The notes below the pieces were generated by a model. The model was given only the letters and a program-made list of their open reading frames with translations, did no database searches and had not been told where the DNA came from. Shown here one piece after another: positions 1 through 9,001 of a stretch of 64,000 nt of DNA. Every line of letters begins with the position of its first letter. Within the stretch, counting starts at the first letter, position 1. The stretch is from JBKBUF01 sp046290815 (lineage in GTDB: Bacteria > Bacteroidota > Bacteroidia > Cytophagales > Cytophagaceae). The DNA is taken from contig JBKBUF010000017.1 of the NCBI GenBank assembly GCA_046290815.1, forward strand, positions 1-64,000. Reading direction: 5' to 3'. The position numbers were made by a program, and so were the translations under genes.

Positions 1-34
1 TTTCGAGGACTTCATATTTAAAATTTATGTTGCT

Positions 35-67
35 ATGCCCGGCTCCTATTACCGGGCATTATTTTTT
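35..67 (+). terminator. Rho-independent terminator of an upstream off-window gene
   Basis: An 8-bp perfect GC-rich stem (ATGCCCGG at 35-42, CCGGGCAT at 52-59) with a 9-nt loop is followed by a T-rich run (60-67). The T-tract lies on the plus strand, so it should end a plus-strand gene lying to the left of the window. Confidence 0.75.
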
Positions 68-179
68 AACAAAGATAATGGTTTTCAGATTATTTACATG
101 CTTAACTTAATGGCATTAAATTAAGAATTAAGAATTTTATTTTTTCGGATTTATAATTTCGTGTTTTGAATTTCAATTT

Positions 180-842
180 ATGGGTCGTAATAAACTACAG
201 CGCTTTGAACACAATGCCCAATGCCATAATGTAATTGAGCCGGGAAAGGAAATTTTTAATAGCATAAAAGGTAAATGGCATGAATACTTTGGCAATAACA
301 ATCCTATTGTACTGGAAATTGGTTGCGGAAGAGGTGAATATACCACTGGATTAGCTGCAGTTTATCCGGATAAAAACTTTATTGGCATTGACATTAAAGG
401 TGCAAGAATATGGAAAGGAAGTACTGTAGCCATTGAGAATAATTTAGACAACGTTGCTTTTTTGCGGATAAGAATATATCAGCTTTTGGATTTCTTTGAC
501 GATGGTGAAGTAAATGAAATATGGATTACCTTTCCCGATCCTCGTCCTAAAGAAGGAGAAGAAAAACATCGTCTTACCTATCCTGCAAATATTGAAAAAT
601 ATTTAAAGATACTGGGTGGAAAGGGTAAACTGCACTTAAAAACTGACAGTTCATTGCTCTTTGATTATACTCTTGAAGTTTTAAAGTCAGAGTTTAAACA
701 CAAAATGAAAGATCTTATTTTTACCAAAGACCTTTATAATTCGCCCCTCCTTGCGCAACATTTTGGAATCCAGACCACGTATGAAAGAATGTTTATGAAA
801 GTAGGTTTTAAAATAAATTATCTGATTGCTGAATTTGATTAA
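180..842 (+). CDS. trmB: tRNA (guanine-N7-)-methyltransferase
   Basis: TrmB makes 7-methylguanosine at position 46 of tRNAs, using S-adenosylmethionine, in the cytoplasm. The 220-residue protein has the family's SAM-binding loop (VLEIGCGRGEYT near residue 45), then the acidic strand FIGIDIKGARIWKG, and the family signature FPDPRPKEGEEKHRL (about residues 118-132) where other TrmBs have FPDPWPKKRHxKRRL. Length is normal for the family. The ATG has no strong Shine-Dalgarno sequence, as is usual in Bacteroidota. It stands alone downstream of an AT-rich leader containing two AATTAAG heptamers (119-132). The assignment is secure on motif grounds; no alternative methyltransferase fits as well. Confidence 0.93.
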   Translation: MGRNKLQRFEHNAQCHNVIEPGKEIFNSIKGKWHEYFGNNNPIVLEIGCGRGEYTTGLAAVYPDKNFIGIDIKGARIWKGSTVAIENNLDNVAFLRIRIYQLLDFFDDGEVNEIWITFPDPRPKEGEEKHRLTYPANIEKYLKILGGKGKLHLKTDSSLLFDYTLEVLKSEFKHKMKDLIFTKDLYNSPLLAQHFGIQTTYERMFMKVGFKINYLIAEFD

Positions 843-1087
843 ATAAAATAATTATTGGAATAATCCAATTATTTTAATCGAAAAGTATGTAAGGTTTATT
901 GGCATAAATCATATTTTTACCCTGAAGTAGTCTGAAAAATAGACCTTTTGAACGTTATTTTTTTGTTCTTTATCTTAGTAAAATACCTTTCTGTCCGCGT
1001 AAAATTTTTATTCGGCGAAATTAACAATTTGCTATTTCCCAGAGTATTAAATTATACGTAGGTATATCCACGCCTAAATGTAACTAT

Positions 1088-4000
1088 ATGGGAAGAATTT
1101 TTACTTTTGGAAAGTCAGGCCTGAAAACTTGTTTTTTATGTTTTATTTTTTGTCTGACATCATATTATGTTTTTGCACAAAAAACAACTGTTGTAAGTGC
1201 TACCAATTGGAATACTGCTGCCAGCTGGAATCCATCTGGTGTTCCTACTTCAGGAACCACCACAACAGTTAACCATCCATTAAACCTGGATGCTACTTTG
1301 TCAATATCTGCCACCTATACATTTAATGCATCCGTTACAGATGCCTCCGGAGGGTCTCAATATACTTTTGCTATAAATACCGGTGGTACTTTAGATATTA
1401 AAGCCAATTCTACTTTTGAAGTAGGAACAACGGCAGCTCAGGTAAAAAACGGAGGATCTTTAATTATTCGCGCAGGGGATACTTTAACAGTAGGAAAGCC
1501 AGGAAATGACCCTGACTTGCAAGTAATGGACTGGCAAAATGGTTCATCGGTTACAATAGAATCAGGAGGAGTTTTAGTTGTATACGGGAAGTTAAATAAC
1601 AGTAATAATAGTACAGGGATTACCATCAATGGTGAAATAATTGTTTATGGAAATGTCACCGGCGGAAATGGCTCTGCCATGTCAGGTTCAGGTAGCATGA
1701 GTGCAACCGGTACCATAACTACTTCTGGTAGCGGAACAGTATTTGGAAGTACGGGCGATTGTTCAGCAGGACCATGTAGCGGAAATAATCTTTGTTCGTT
1801 TAGCAATACCATCGGGTCAAGTTCTACTATTTGTACCAATACAAGTGTCAGTCTTACCGGTAATGCTGTTGCAAGTGCAACTTACCAGTGGCAAATAAGT
1901 ACTACATCTGCCGGAAGTGGGTTTTCTAATATATCAGGAGCAACATCACAAAATTATACTACACCAAATCTGACCCAAACTACCTATTACAGAAGAACAG
2001 TTACTTCAGGTGGTTGTACGAGTAACAGTGGTGCTGTCACAGTTACCGTTGTACCTATACCTACTGCAACTATAACAGCAGAATCTTCCACTACATTCTG
2101 TACAGGAGGTTCCGTAGTATTAAATTCTTCCACAGGCGGAGGATATTCTTATCAATGGAGAAGAGACGGAACTAATATTTCAGGGGCTACCAGCTCAAGT
2201 TATACAGCAAGTGTAGCCGGAAGTTATACAGTAGTGGTTAGCCAGGGATCTTGTTCAAATACTTCTTCTGCGGTTACAGTTACAGTAAATACGACACCAT
2301 CTATAACAGGAACCACCCCAGGTGCCCGTTGCGATGCAGGAACGGTAACTTTAGGAGCAACAGCCTCGGCAGGAACCCTAAACTGGTATACAGCATCCTC
2401 CGGAGGATCAAGTCTTGGAACAGGAACATCATTTACCACACCAAGTATAAGCAGCACTACTACTTATTGGGTTGATGCGACGAACAGCGGCTGTACATCT
2501 TCAAGGTCCTCAGTCGTAGCGACTGTAAATACACCACCAACAGCTACAATTACACCCGGCGGAGCTACTACATTCTGTTCAGGCGGAAGTGTTACTTTGA
2601 GTGCAGGCACAGGTACAGGCTGGACTTACCAATGGATTTTGAATGGTAGCAATATTGGAGGTGCTACAGCATCGACTTATTCTGCCAACGCATCAGGAGA
2701 TTATCAGGTGACCATTTCTGCAACAAGTTGCTCTCCTGCAACTTCGACAGTTACTACGGTTACAGTGATACCATCCGGAACGTGGCTTGGTACTACTGCA
2801 GACTGGTCCACAGCATCGAACTGGTGCGGAGGTGTACCTACATCTTCTATCGATGTGGTTATCCCTACCGGAGTTTCCAATTACCCTGTTATTTCATCTG
2901 CAGCCAATAGCAGAAACATAACTATAAACAGCGGAGCATCCTTAACCATTTCAGGTGCAAATACATTAACCGCGGCAGGAAATATATCCAACGCAGGTAC
3001 ATTAACTTCTAATAACGGCAGCATTTCTGTAGCAGGTAACTTCAGCAATACGGGAACATTCAACAGCAACACCAGTACCTATACATTCAATGGAGGTTCT
3101 GCACAGTCCATTTCCGGAGCGAATATTTTTTATAATTTGATTATCAATAATGCCTCGGGAGTTAATATTACTTCCGGTGCCGGAAATACTCAAAGTATTA
3201 CGAATGTACTTACACTTACATCAGGAGCTTTAACCACTAACGGAAATCTGGTAATAGTTTCCAATGCTTCAACTCACGGACAAATTGCCGGTACAGGTAC
3301 AGGTAGTCTTGCAGGAAATGTAACACTTCAAAGATATATATCATCAAAAGGTTACCATTATATTACCTCACCTTTGTCAGGACAAACAGTCGCAAGCTGG
3401 CATGATAATTATACAATGTTTACCGGTCCGTCTTATTTCAATTACTGGTGGTATGATGAAACCAACCATGGATCGAAATATCAAGATCTGTCAGGATGGA
3501 AAGCAATTACAAGTACTGCAACTGCTTTAAATGTGATGCAGGGATATGCAGTCTCATTTTCATACGCACCATTGACATTAGATGTTGTAGGTACTTACTC
3601 TCATGGTTCAATACCTTCCAACAGAACTTTGAGCCGAACAGTTAATCCTCCTACACATCCTGCAGGAAATGGAATAGATGGCTGGCACATTGTGGGTAAT
3701 CCATTCCCTTCAACCATTGACTGGGATGCTGCTTCCGGCTGGACTAAAACCAATATTTACAATGCTGCCTATTTCTGGGATCCTGTAGGAAACAGATACT
3801 CGACTTATGTAAACGGTGTGGGCGTAAACGGCGGATCAAGATACATTCCGGCATGGCAAGGATTTTATGTAAGGGTAGATACAACAACGGCATCAGGTAC
3901 TTTTGGAATGACCAATGCAGTGCGGGTGACAAATCAGAATCCTGCATTGTGGAGAACAAGACCACTTGATAACATTGTAAAGCTTAGAATAACAAATAAT

Positions 4001-4699
4001 GTAGTTTCAGATGAAATAGCAGTTAGATTTATGGAAGAAGCTACAAGAGGATTTGATGGTGAATATGATGCTTATAAAATGGCAAACAGCGGCAATTGTC
4101 CTGATATGATCATCAGATATAATTCGACAGATTACGCTGTGAATACACTTCCATTGGAATTTACAGAAGAAGTAATTAACCTGAGAACTGTAGTAAAGGC
4201 TAATGGTACATACAGAATAGAGGTAAGAGATTTTAAATTTGATCCGGGTATAGAAGTTTACCTATATGATAAATTTACTGATCAGACGGTTGATCTTGCA
4301 GTAATTAATAATTATTCAGTTTTAATGTCAAGAACAGATCCTGCGGACAGATTTCAACTTTTATTCCGTAAGGCTGACAATTCCAATAATAATGGTGGCG
4401 TTGATAATGGTGGAGGTAATTCAGGGGTAATAACCGGAAATAATGGGGTTTCTTTATCCGAAAATATAATTATTTCGGGAAATAGGTCTGGATTTTCGGT
4501 GAAATTTGTTAATTTTAAGTCAAATACTGCCTCAGTTTTTATTCATAATACGCTAGGCGAAAAGATTTACAGTAATGAATCAGTTAATACTGCTAATGCT
4601 TTCTCGGATTCATTTAGCAGCATCCCTGCAGGGATTTATTATGTTGAAGTAGTTACTGAAGGTAAAAAATATACTAAAAAGGTATTCCTAGGGGAATAA
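1088..4699 (+). CDS. Large T9SS-secreted protein with Ig-like repeats
   Basis: A 1203-residue exported protein. A signal peptide ends at about residue 30 (FCLTSYYVFAQ). Next comes a Ser/Thr/Gly-rich stacked-beta segment (about 35-230), then several Cys-containing Ig-like repeats (about 235-560; recurring FCxGGSVxL and YQWxxxGxxIxGAT), then a second stacked-beta segment rich in N-x-G turns (about 565-760), a globular region, and a C-terminal T9SS sorting domain (last ~75 residues, with AGIYYVEVVTEGKKYTKKVF). It has no catalytic signature, so a surface adhesin or matrix role is inferred. The domain types are well known in Bacteroidota secreted proteins; the substrate is unknown. The next gene starts 4 nt after its stop, so the two are probably cotranscribed. 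Confidence 0.8.
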   Translation: MGRIFTFGKSGLKTCFLCFIFCLTSYYVFAQKTTVVSATNWNTAASWNPSGVPTSGTTTTVNHPLNLDATLSISATYTFNASVTDASGGSQYTFAINTGGTLDIKANSTFEVGTTAAQVKNGGSLIIRAGDTLTVGKPGNDPDLQVMDWQNGSSVTIESGGVLVVYGKLNNSNNSTGITINGEIIVYGNVTGGNGSAMSGSGSMSATGTITTSGSGTVFGSTGDCSAGPCSGNNLCSFSNTIGSSSTICTNTSVSLTGNAVASATYQWQISTTSAGSGFSNISGATSQNYTTPNLTQTTYYRRTVTSGGCTSNSGAVTVTVVPIPTATITAESSTTFCTGGSVVLNSSTGGGYSYQWRRDGTNISGATSSSYTASVAGSYTVVVSQGSCSNTSSAVTVTVNTTPSITGTTPGARCDAGTVTLGATASAGTLNWYTASSGGSSLGTGTSFTTPSISSTTTYWVDATNSGCTSSRSSVVATVNTPPTATITPGGATTFCSGGSVTLSAGTGTGWTYQWILNGSNIGGATASTYSANASGDYQVTISATSCSPATSTVTTVTVIPSGTWLGTTADWSTASNWCGGVPTSSIDVVIPTGVSNYPVISSAANSRNITINSGASLTISGANTLTAAGNISNAGTLTSNNGSISVAGNFSNTGTFNSNTSTYTFNGGSAQSISGANIFYNLIINNASGVNITSGAGNTQSITNVLTLTSGALTTNGNLVIVSNASTHGQIAGTGTGSLAGNVTLQRYISSKGYHYITSPLSGQTVASWHDNYTMFTGPSYFNYWWYDETNHGSKYQDLSGWKAITSTATALNVMQGYAVSFSYAPLTLDVVGTYSHGSIPSNRTLSRTVNPPTHPAGNGIDGWHIVGNPFPSTIDWDAASGWTKTNIYNAAYFWDPVGNRYSTYVNGVGVNGGSRYIPAWQGFYVRVDTTTASGTFGMTNAVRVTNQNPALWRTRPLDNIVKLRITNNVVSDEIAVRFMEEATRGFDGEYDAYKMANSGNCPDMIIRYNSTDYAVNTLPLEFTEEVINLRTVVKANGTYRIEVRDFKFDPGIEVYLYDKFTDQTVDLAVINNYSVLMSRTDPADRFQLLFRKADNSNNNGGVDNGGGNSGVITGNNGVSLSENIIISGNRSGFSVKFVNFKSNTASVFIHNTLGEKIYSNESVNTANAFSDSFSSIPAGIYYVEVVTEGKKYTKKVFLGE

Positions 4700-4703
4700 C
4701 AAA

Positions 4704-5324
4704 ATGAATAAAGAATTATATGCTCTTTTCCTGGTTGTAATAGCAGTAGTAATTTTTTCTGCTGCCAATTTCAATAATAAGGAAAATGGCCAATATGGTT
4801 ACGAATCATCAGCAACTGAAAGAACAGCACATGCAGAAGGGAGTCGTTCATCCCATCAGTCATCAGCGTACGTAGCAAATCCGGAACAAAAATCTGTAAG
4901 TAAGTCCAAGTCTTTTTATAAGCCAGATCTGAAATTTAATTCAGGTAATCAAGCTCATAGAGGAGGTACTGCAGATGGTTTTGCATCAGGGCTATCTTAT
5001 TTTTCAGCGCCGAATCCTTTAAATCAAAAGTATATTTATCCTGAGAATATTAATATGGGTGATGCAGTTGTTCCATACATTTTATCACCTGTTGCTTCCA
5101 CTCAAAAGGTTAATGCAAATTATAAAATTGCCGAAGGTGAAAATATGAGGAAAGGAATAGTAAATAGTGAGAATTCTACTGAAGCTCCTTTTATTATGGC
5201 ATTACCTCCTCCGCCTCCCCCTGAAGATATTCCGCTGGATGATTATGTGCCGGTATTCTTTCTAATCTGCGCAGGTTTTGCTATTTCAATTCATAAGAAG
5301 AGTGTTCAGGTGTTAAAGTGTTAG
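4704..5324 (+). CDS. Small protein with C-terminal Pro-rich/transmembrane sorting-like tail
   Basis: A 206-residue protein of unknown function. It has an N-terminal hydrophobic segment (residues 4-22), a long Ser/Asn-rich low-complexity middle, then a run of prolines (ALPPPPPPEDIPLDDY), a hydrophobic helix and a basic end (IHKKS). The order Pro-run, P-[IL]-D, transmembrane helix and basic tail resembles the tripartite PID-type C-terminal sorting signals of Bacteroidota, which I recall but cannot verify here. It starts 4 nt after the large T9SS gene and is probably in its operon, suggesting a membrane or surface partner. Its last codons lie inside an octamer foldback repeat, so the extreme C-terminus (VQVLKC) is repeat-encoded. 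Confidence 0.65.
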   Translation: MNKELYALFLVVIAVVIFSAANFNNKENGQYGYESSATERTAHAEGSRSSHQSSAYVANPEQKSVSKSKSFYKPDLKFNSGNQAHRGGTADGFASGLSYFSAPNPLNQKYIYPENINMGDAVVPYILSPVASTQKVNANYKIAEGENMRKGIVNSENSTEAPFIMALPPPPPPEDIPLDDYVPVFFLICAGFAISIHKKSVQVLKC

Positions 5325-5400
5325 TGTGTTAAGGTTGTTTAAAATCAACTTGAACACTTGAACACATTAACCCTTTAGCACCTTAACACCTGAACACTTA
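5302..5400. repeat. Octamer foldback repeat, copy 1 (possible bidirectional terminator)
   Basis: Four direct GTGTTxxx octamers (5302-5333) face six octamers mostly ending in CAC (5350-5397, for example TTGAACAC, CTTAACAC, CTGAACAC). The outer units are complementary (GTGTTCAG with CTGAACAC), so the element can fold into a long hairpin. It sits between convergent genes and overlaps the 3' end of the plus-strand gene. Related arrays occur at 6980-7076 and 49207-49327. Confidence 0.8.
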
Positions 5401-5401
5401 G

Positions 5402-6340
5402 TTATCTTCTAATTCCGCTTATCCATTTAAACAGCGTCTCAACATCTTCTTTTTTACAAAGCTCAGTTCCGGGATTCATTGTTGCTGCTGTACCAGAGGC
5501 TACTCCGTATCTTAATGCATCCAAATGAGACATTCCCTGTGAAAGGCTCCAAACCAAACCCGCAACCATACTATCACCGGCTCCTACGGTACTTTTTTTA
5601 GCGACAGAAGGTGCTGAAACATGATGTATTCCTTCTTTGGAAGCAATGAAGGCCCCTGATGCGCCTAATGAAACTACCAGTATTTGTATTTTGCCCCCTT
5701 TAATAATGTTCATTGCAGCCTCTTCCTGCTGGTCAATGGTTTTAAGTTCTTCTCCCACCAATTCAGACAACTCTTTCAGGTTCGGTTTAAGCAGATAGAT
5801 TCCTTCCTTTACAGCTTCTTTCAAAGCATCTCCTGATGTGTCCAGCACCAGTCTCGCGTTTTTTTGTTTTCCTATTTTTGCCAGTCTTGCATAGAAGTCA
5901 GAAGGAACGCCAGGAGGCATACTACCGCTAGCCACCAGGTAGTCAATATTATCTGCTTTGGAATCTATTTCCTTTAGGCATTGCTGCCATTCATTTTCCA
6001 GTAATGGCGCTCCCGGCATACCAAACCGGAACTGCCTGTTGCTTGCTGTTTCCACAACAATAAAATTTTCCCTTGTCATGTTTTTGCAGGGAATTGTGTG
6101 GTATTTTACACCTTCCGCTTTTAAAAGATCACAAAAGATCTCACCTGTATGTCCGCCTACCGGAAAAACAGCAACGGAATCTCCGCCAAGTTTTTTGATG
6201 GCTCTTGATACGTTAATTCCACCTCCTCCGGGCTCAAACTTTGGTTCTGCACAACGAAGTTTGTGCTCAGGTAGAACATGGCTGACTGTGGTACTTTTGT
6301 CCAGCGCCGGACTTAAGGTAAGTGTAAAAATTGACTGCAT
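5402..6340 (-). CDS. pfkB: 6-phosphofructokinase, PfkB (ribokinase) type
   Basis: A cytoplasmic sugar-phosphate kinase that makes fructose 1,6-bisphosphate from fructose 6-phosphate and ATP. The 312-residue sequence follows the E. coli Pfk-2 pattern closely: N-terminal TLTLSPALDKSTTV, then HKLRCAEPKFEPGGGGINVSRAI, and the C-terminal anion hole and catalytic Asp in STVGAGDSMVAG (about residue 255), followed by GTAATMNPGTELC. The EPGGGGINV motif favours PfkB over 1-phosphofructokinase or tagatose-6-phosphate kinase, though those related activities cannot be fully excluded. It lies 15 nt downstream of the TrpF-like gene on the same strand, so the two probably form an operon. Confidence 0.88.
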   Translation of the reverse strand: MQSIFTLTLSPALDKSTTVSHVLPEHKLRCAEPKFEPGGGGINVSRAIKKLGGDSVAVFPVGGHTGEIFCDLLKAEGVKYHTIPCKNMTRENFIVVETASNRQFRFGMPGAPLLENEWQQCLKEIDSKADNIDYLVASGSMPPGVPSDFYARLAKIGKQKNARLVLDTSGDALKEAVKEGIYLLKPNLKELSELVGEELKTIDQQEEAAMNIIKGGKIQILVVSLGASGAFIASKEGIHHVSAPSVAKKSTVGAGDSMVAGLVWSLSQGMSHLDALRYGVASGTAATMNPGTELCKKEDVETLFKWISGIRR

Positions 6341-6355
6341 TGAATAAAAATTTAT

Positions 6356-6973
6356 TTAATCTATAATTTCTAATTCTTCAAGTATTTCGGCAAGCTCATC
6401 AAATTCTTTAAACCCTGGTTTGATTTCATGTCCACCTTTAAGACCAATTCCTTCCGGTTTGATTTCATTCAATATTATATCAAGATTCTCTTTCGAAATA
6501 CCAAATGAAAGTATTACCTTCTCTGATGTACAAATATCCCTTAAGATCTTTTCATAACCGATAACAGAGTTCAGGTTTTCGGACTCGATTAGGAAATAAG
6601 TTACTTTGCCTTTGTATTTATTTATGAGATATTGAAATTCTTCTACATTTCCGGTAAAATTCAATTTTTGAATTATGGGAAATTTAAGGCCAGCCAGAAA
6701 CTCAGGATGCAGGGTTTGATTCAACTGAATATACTCCAGCTTCAATTGCTCAGCCAGGTAATTCATGTTGTAAATATTATCACCTGCAAATTCACCTACA
6801 GCTTTTACACCGGAAATCCAGGTGGAAATCTCTCTTAAGGAAGAGATCTCTATAAATTTGGGATGATTTTCATCAAGAGAATATCCAATCATTTCAACTC
6901 CCATGCCCGCACAGTAACGTGCATCACTGAGATTATTTACTTCACTTACTTTAACTAATGTTCTTAGAGCCAT
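6356..6973 (-). CDS. Degenerate phosphoribosylanthranilate isomerase-like (TrpF-fold) protein
   Basis: A 205-residue predicted (beta/alpha)8 protein. TrpF landmarks are recognisable in order: TLVKVSEVNNLSDARYCAGMG (compare KICGITxxEDA), VKAVGEFAGDN (compare VGVF), LEYIQLN (compare VQLHG), ILSFGISKENL, and GLKGGHEIKPGFKEFDEL (compare SSGVExxPGxKD). The catalytic Cys of the KxCG motif is Ser here (residue 10), and the usual general-acid Asp strand reads FLIESE. Both catalytic residues of true TrpF therefore appear changed, so tryptophan synthesis activity is doubtful. No other trp gene is nearby. It is followed directly by pfkB, suggesting a sugar-phosphate-related role (inference). Confidence 0.65.
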   Translation of the reverse strand: MALRTLVKVSEVNNLSDARYCAGMGVEMIGYSLDENHPKFIEISSLREISTWISGVKAVGEFAGDNIYNMNYLAEQLKLEYIQLNQTLHPEFLAGLKFPIIQKLNFTGNVEEFQYLINKYKGKVTYFLIESENLNSVIGYEKILRDICTSEKVILSFGISKENLDIILNEIKPEGIGLKGGHEIKPGFKEFDELAEILEELEIID

Positions 6974-6979
6974 AGGAAA

Positions 6980-7076
6980 GTGTTAAGGTGTTAAAGTGTT
7001 TAAGTGTTCAAGTGTTAATTTGGTAAGTTCGTTAAGAAATTAATACTTTAGCAATTGAGCAACTTAACACTTTAGC
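6980..7076. repeat. Octamer foldback repeat, copy 2
   Basis: Five perfect-register octamers (GTGTTAAG, GTGTTAAA, GTGTTTAA, GTGTTCAA, GTGTTAAT; 6980-7019) are followed about 40 nt later by the inverse-complement units TTAACAC and TTTAGCAC (about 7062-7076). The copy lies in the divergent region between the TrpF-like gene and the thioredoxin gene, so unlike copy 1 it is not at a convergent 3' end. Confidence 0.8.
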
Positions 7077-7132
7077 ACAACAAATTATGGCAATTTTATG
7101 TTAAACCCGAAAATTTTAGCTTATTAATTTAT

Positions 7133-7140
7133 TATCTTTG
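7133..7140 (+). promoter_or_regulatory. Putative Bacteroidota -7 promoter box
   Basis: TATCTTTG matches the Bacteroidota -7 consensus TAnnTTTG and lies 15 nt upstream of the thioredoxin ATG. No clear -33 TTTG element is visible, so support is moderate. Confidence 0.5.
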
Positions 7141-7155
7141 TCGAAACTTTAGATT

Positions 7156-7473
7156 ATGGCAGTTGTAGCAGTACAAGATTCAGACTTTGATTCTCAGTTA
7201 AATGCAAATTCCAAAGTAATTGTGAAATATTATGCAGATTGGTGCGGAAGCTGCAGGTTATTTGCTCCTAAATTTAAAAGATTATCATCCGACGAGCGGT
7301 TTACCGACATTAAATTCCTGGAAGTTAATGCAGAAAAAAATCCGGAGGCCAGAAAAAAGGGGCAGGTAAACAATTTGCCTACATTTGCAGTGTTTAGGAA
7401 TGGAGAATTAATAGAATCTGTTTGTACAAGTAAGGAGGAACTAGTTGTGGAACTATTAGACAAGTTAAAATAG
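7156..7473 (+). CDS. Thioredoxin-family protein
   Basis: A 105-residue single-domain thioredoxin-fold protein with no signal peptide, so probably cytoplasmic. The redox motif is WCGSC (in YYADWCGSCRLFAPKF, around residue 30) instead of the classical WCGPC. The cis-proline loop is present (NNLPTFAVFRNGE). It probably reduces disulfides or transfers electrons, but the Pro-to-Ser change in the active site should shift its redox potential relative to thioredoxin 1 (inference). A small conserved-looking gene starts 6 nt after its stop, so they are likely cotranscribed. It is preceded by a TATCTTTG promoter box. Confidence 0.85.
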   Translation: MAVVAVQDSDFDSQLNANSKVIVKYYADWCGSCRLFAPKFKRLSSDERFTDIKFLEVNAEKNPEARKKGQVNNLPTFAVFRNGELIESVCTSKEELVVELLDKLK

Positions 7474-7479
7474 ATCATT

Positions 7480-7722
7480 ATGAAGATACCTGCCATTAAA
7501 AACCTTGTTGAGACATATACTACAGATCAATTGCGCAAGGCTGAGTATGATCTGATTGAGGAAAAGCCCTTAAATATTCAGGTAGAAGGGGCTGATGAGG
7601 GCGAACAACTGACACACATAATAGCGGCCATCTGGATTCTGGATGAAATGAAAAATAAAGACCTGGAATTCAAGGAGGCATTAAGAGGATACACCAAAAA
7701 GGTCAGAGAATCTATTAGCTAG
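7480..7722 (+). CDS. Small conserved-type protein downstream of thioredoxin
   Basis: An 80-residue acidic, soluble, mostly helical protein without signal peptide or Cys residues. It begins MKIPAIKNLVETY and contains a central EGEQLTHIIAAIWILDEM helix. I recall short proteins of this type (DUF6952-like) immediately downstream of a thioredoxin gene in other Bacteroidota, but the family name is from memory and unverified. The 6-nt spacing after the thioredoxin gene suggests one operon and a shared redox or housekeeping role. Function unknown. Confidence 0.7.
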   Translation: MKIPAIKNLVETYTTDQLRKAEYDLIEEKPLNIQVEGADEGEQLTHIIAAIWILDEMKNKDLEFKEALRGYTKKVRESIS

Positions 7723-7871
7723 TATCCTCTGACTTTCACTTTTTTATATTTTTTCACTTCATATTTTATCATTTCCTTTATTTACTGATCGTTTTCTTTC
7801 CATAGGGAATATTTTACCTTAATTTTGGGTTACCGTTTTCAATTTCACAGAATATAGTTATATAATTCATA

Positions 7872-8981
7872 ATGAGTAAAAAAGGTAGAGTTTTGGTTGC
7901 CATGAGCGGGGGTATTGACAGTTCCGTTGCCTCGGTGATGCTTCATGAAGAAGGTTATGAAGTAGTAGGAATAACTATGAAGACCTGGGACTATGCATCT
8001 TCCGGAGGTACCAAAAAAGAAACAGGATGTTGCAGCCTGGACTCCATCAATGATGCAAGAAATATTGCCGTGTCATTAGGGTTTCCACACTTCATTCTTG
8101 ATATACGTGAAGAATTCGGTGATTTTGTGATTAACCATTTTACCGACGAATATCTGGCGGGAAGAACTCCCAATCCTTGTGTGTTGTGTAATACGCATAT
8201 TAAATGGGATGCTCTGCTGCGTCGAGCAGATAAACTGGATTGCGAATTTATAGCTACCGGCCATTATGCAAATCTGAGAAATGAAAATAACAGGTTTGTC
8301 ATATCCAAAGGTTTGGATGAAAATAAAGACCAGTCATATGCTTTATGGGGCATTTCTCAACAGAGTCTTAGTCGTACTATTTTTCCTTTAGGGCACCTTA
8401 GAAAAACAGAGATCAGAGATTTTGCTAAAGAGCGTGGCTTTGTGGATCTGGTAAATAAGTCTGAATCTTATGAAATCTGTTTTGTGCCGGACAATGATTA
8501 CAGAGGCTTTCTGAAACGAAGGGTTCCGGGACTTGAAAAAGAAGTCGGAGGGGGAGAATTTGTATTGGATGATGGTACGGTGGTAGGTACACATGAAGGT
8601 TATCCTTTTTATACCATTGGCCAAAGGAAAGGTCTTGGAGTCACGTTAGGTTATCCTGTTTACGTAAGCGAAATTCAAAAAGACAAAAACCGTGTAGTAT
8701 TATCAACCCTGGAAAATCTTTCAAGGGATGGCATGTTAGTACGTAAACTGAATATGGTTAAGTATGAGATGCTGGACAGAGCATACGAAACGATCACTAA
8801 GGTGCGTTACAACGATGATGGAACACCGGCATCTATCGAACAAAAAGGAGATGAAATGAAGGTTTTATTCCATGAGCCGGTTTCGGCCATTGCCCCGGGA
8901 CAGGCAGCAGTCTTTTATGAAGGTAATGATGTAATTGGCGGTGGCTGGATAAGCAAAAGTTTTCGTCAGGAAAAACTTTGA
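7872..8981 (+). CDS. mnmA: tRNA-specific 2-thiouridylase MnmA
   Basis: MnmA activates U34 of tRNA-Lys, -Glu and -Gln with ATP and installs sulfur to make 2-thiouridine. The 369-residue protein has the PP-loop SGGIDSSVAS near residue 13, the first catalytic Cys in TPNPCVLCN (about 100), and the second in the YEICFVPDNDYRGFL loop (about 200). GQRKGLGV and the C-terminal beta-barrel are also present. All three functional elements are intact and the length is normal. Its stop codon precedes a lipoprotein gene by only 20 nt. Cytoplasmic housekeeping enzyme. Confidence 0.96.
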   Translation: MSKKGRVLVAMSGGIDSSVASVMLHEEGYEVVGITMKTWDYASSGGTKKETGCCSLDSINDARNIAVSLGFPHFILDIREEFGDFVINHFTDEYLAGRTPNPCVLCNTHIKWDALLRRADKLDCEFIATGHYANLRNENNRFVISKGLDENKDQSYALWGISQQSLSRTIFPLGHLRKTEIRDFAKERGFVDLVNKSESYEICFVPDNDYRGFLKRRVPGLEKEVGGGEFVLDDGTVVGTHEGYPFYTIGQRKGLGVTLGYPVYVSEIQKDKNRVVLSTLENLSRDGMLVRKLNMVKYEMLDRAYETITKVRYNDDGTPASIEQKGDEMKVLFHEPVSAIAPGQAAVFYEGNDVIGGGWISKSFRQEKL

Positions 8982-9001
8982 AGCAATATTTCAAACAAAA
9001 T

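Noticed and set aside
5302..5400. CRISPR array
   Set aside because: The units are octamers without spacers and in opposite orientation in the two arms; no cas genes are present. It is a foldback repeat.
8978..9001. TTG start of the lipoprotein gene at 8978
   Set aside because: The ATG at 9002 directly precedes the lipoprotein signal; the TTG would overlap mnmA.
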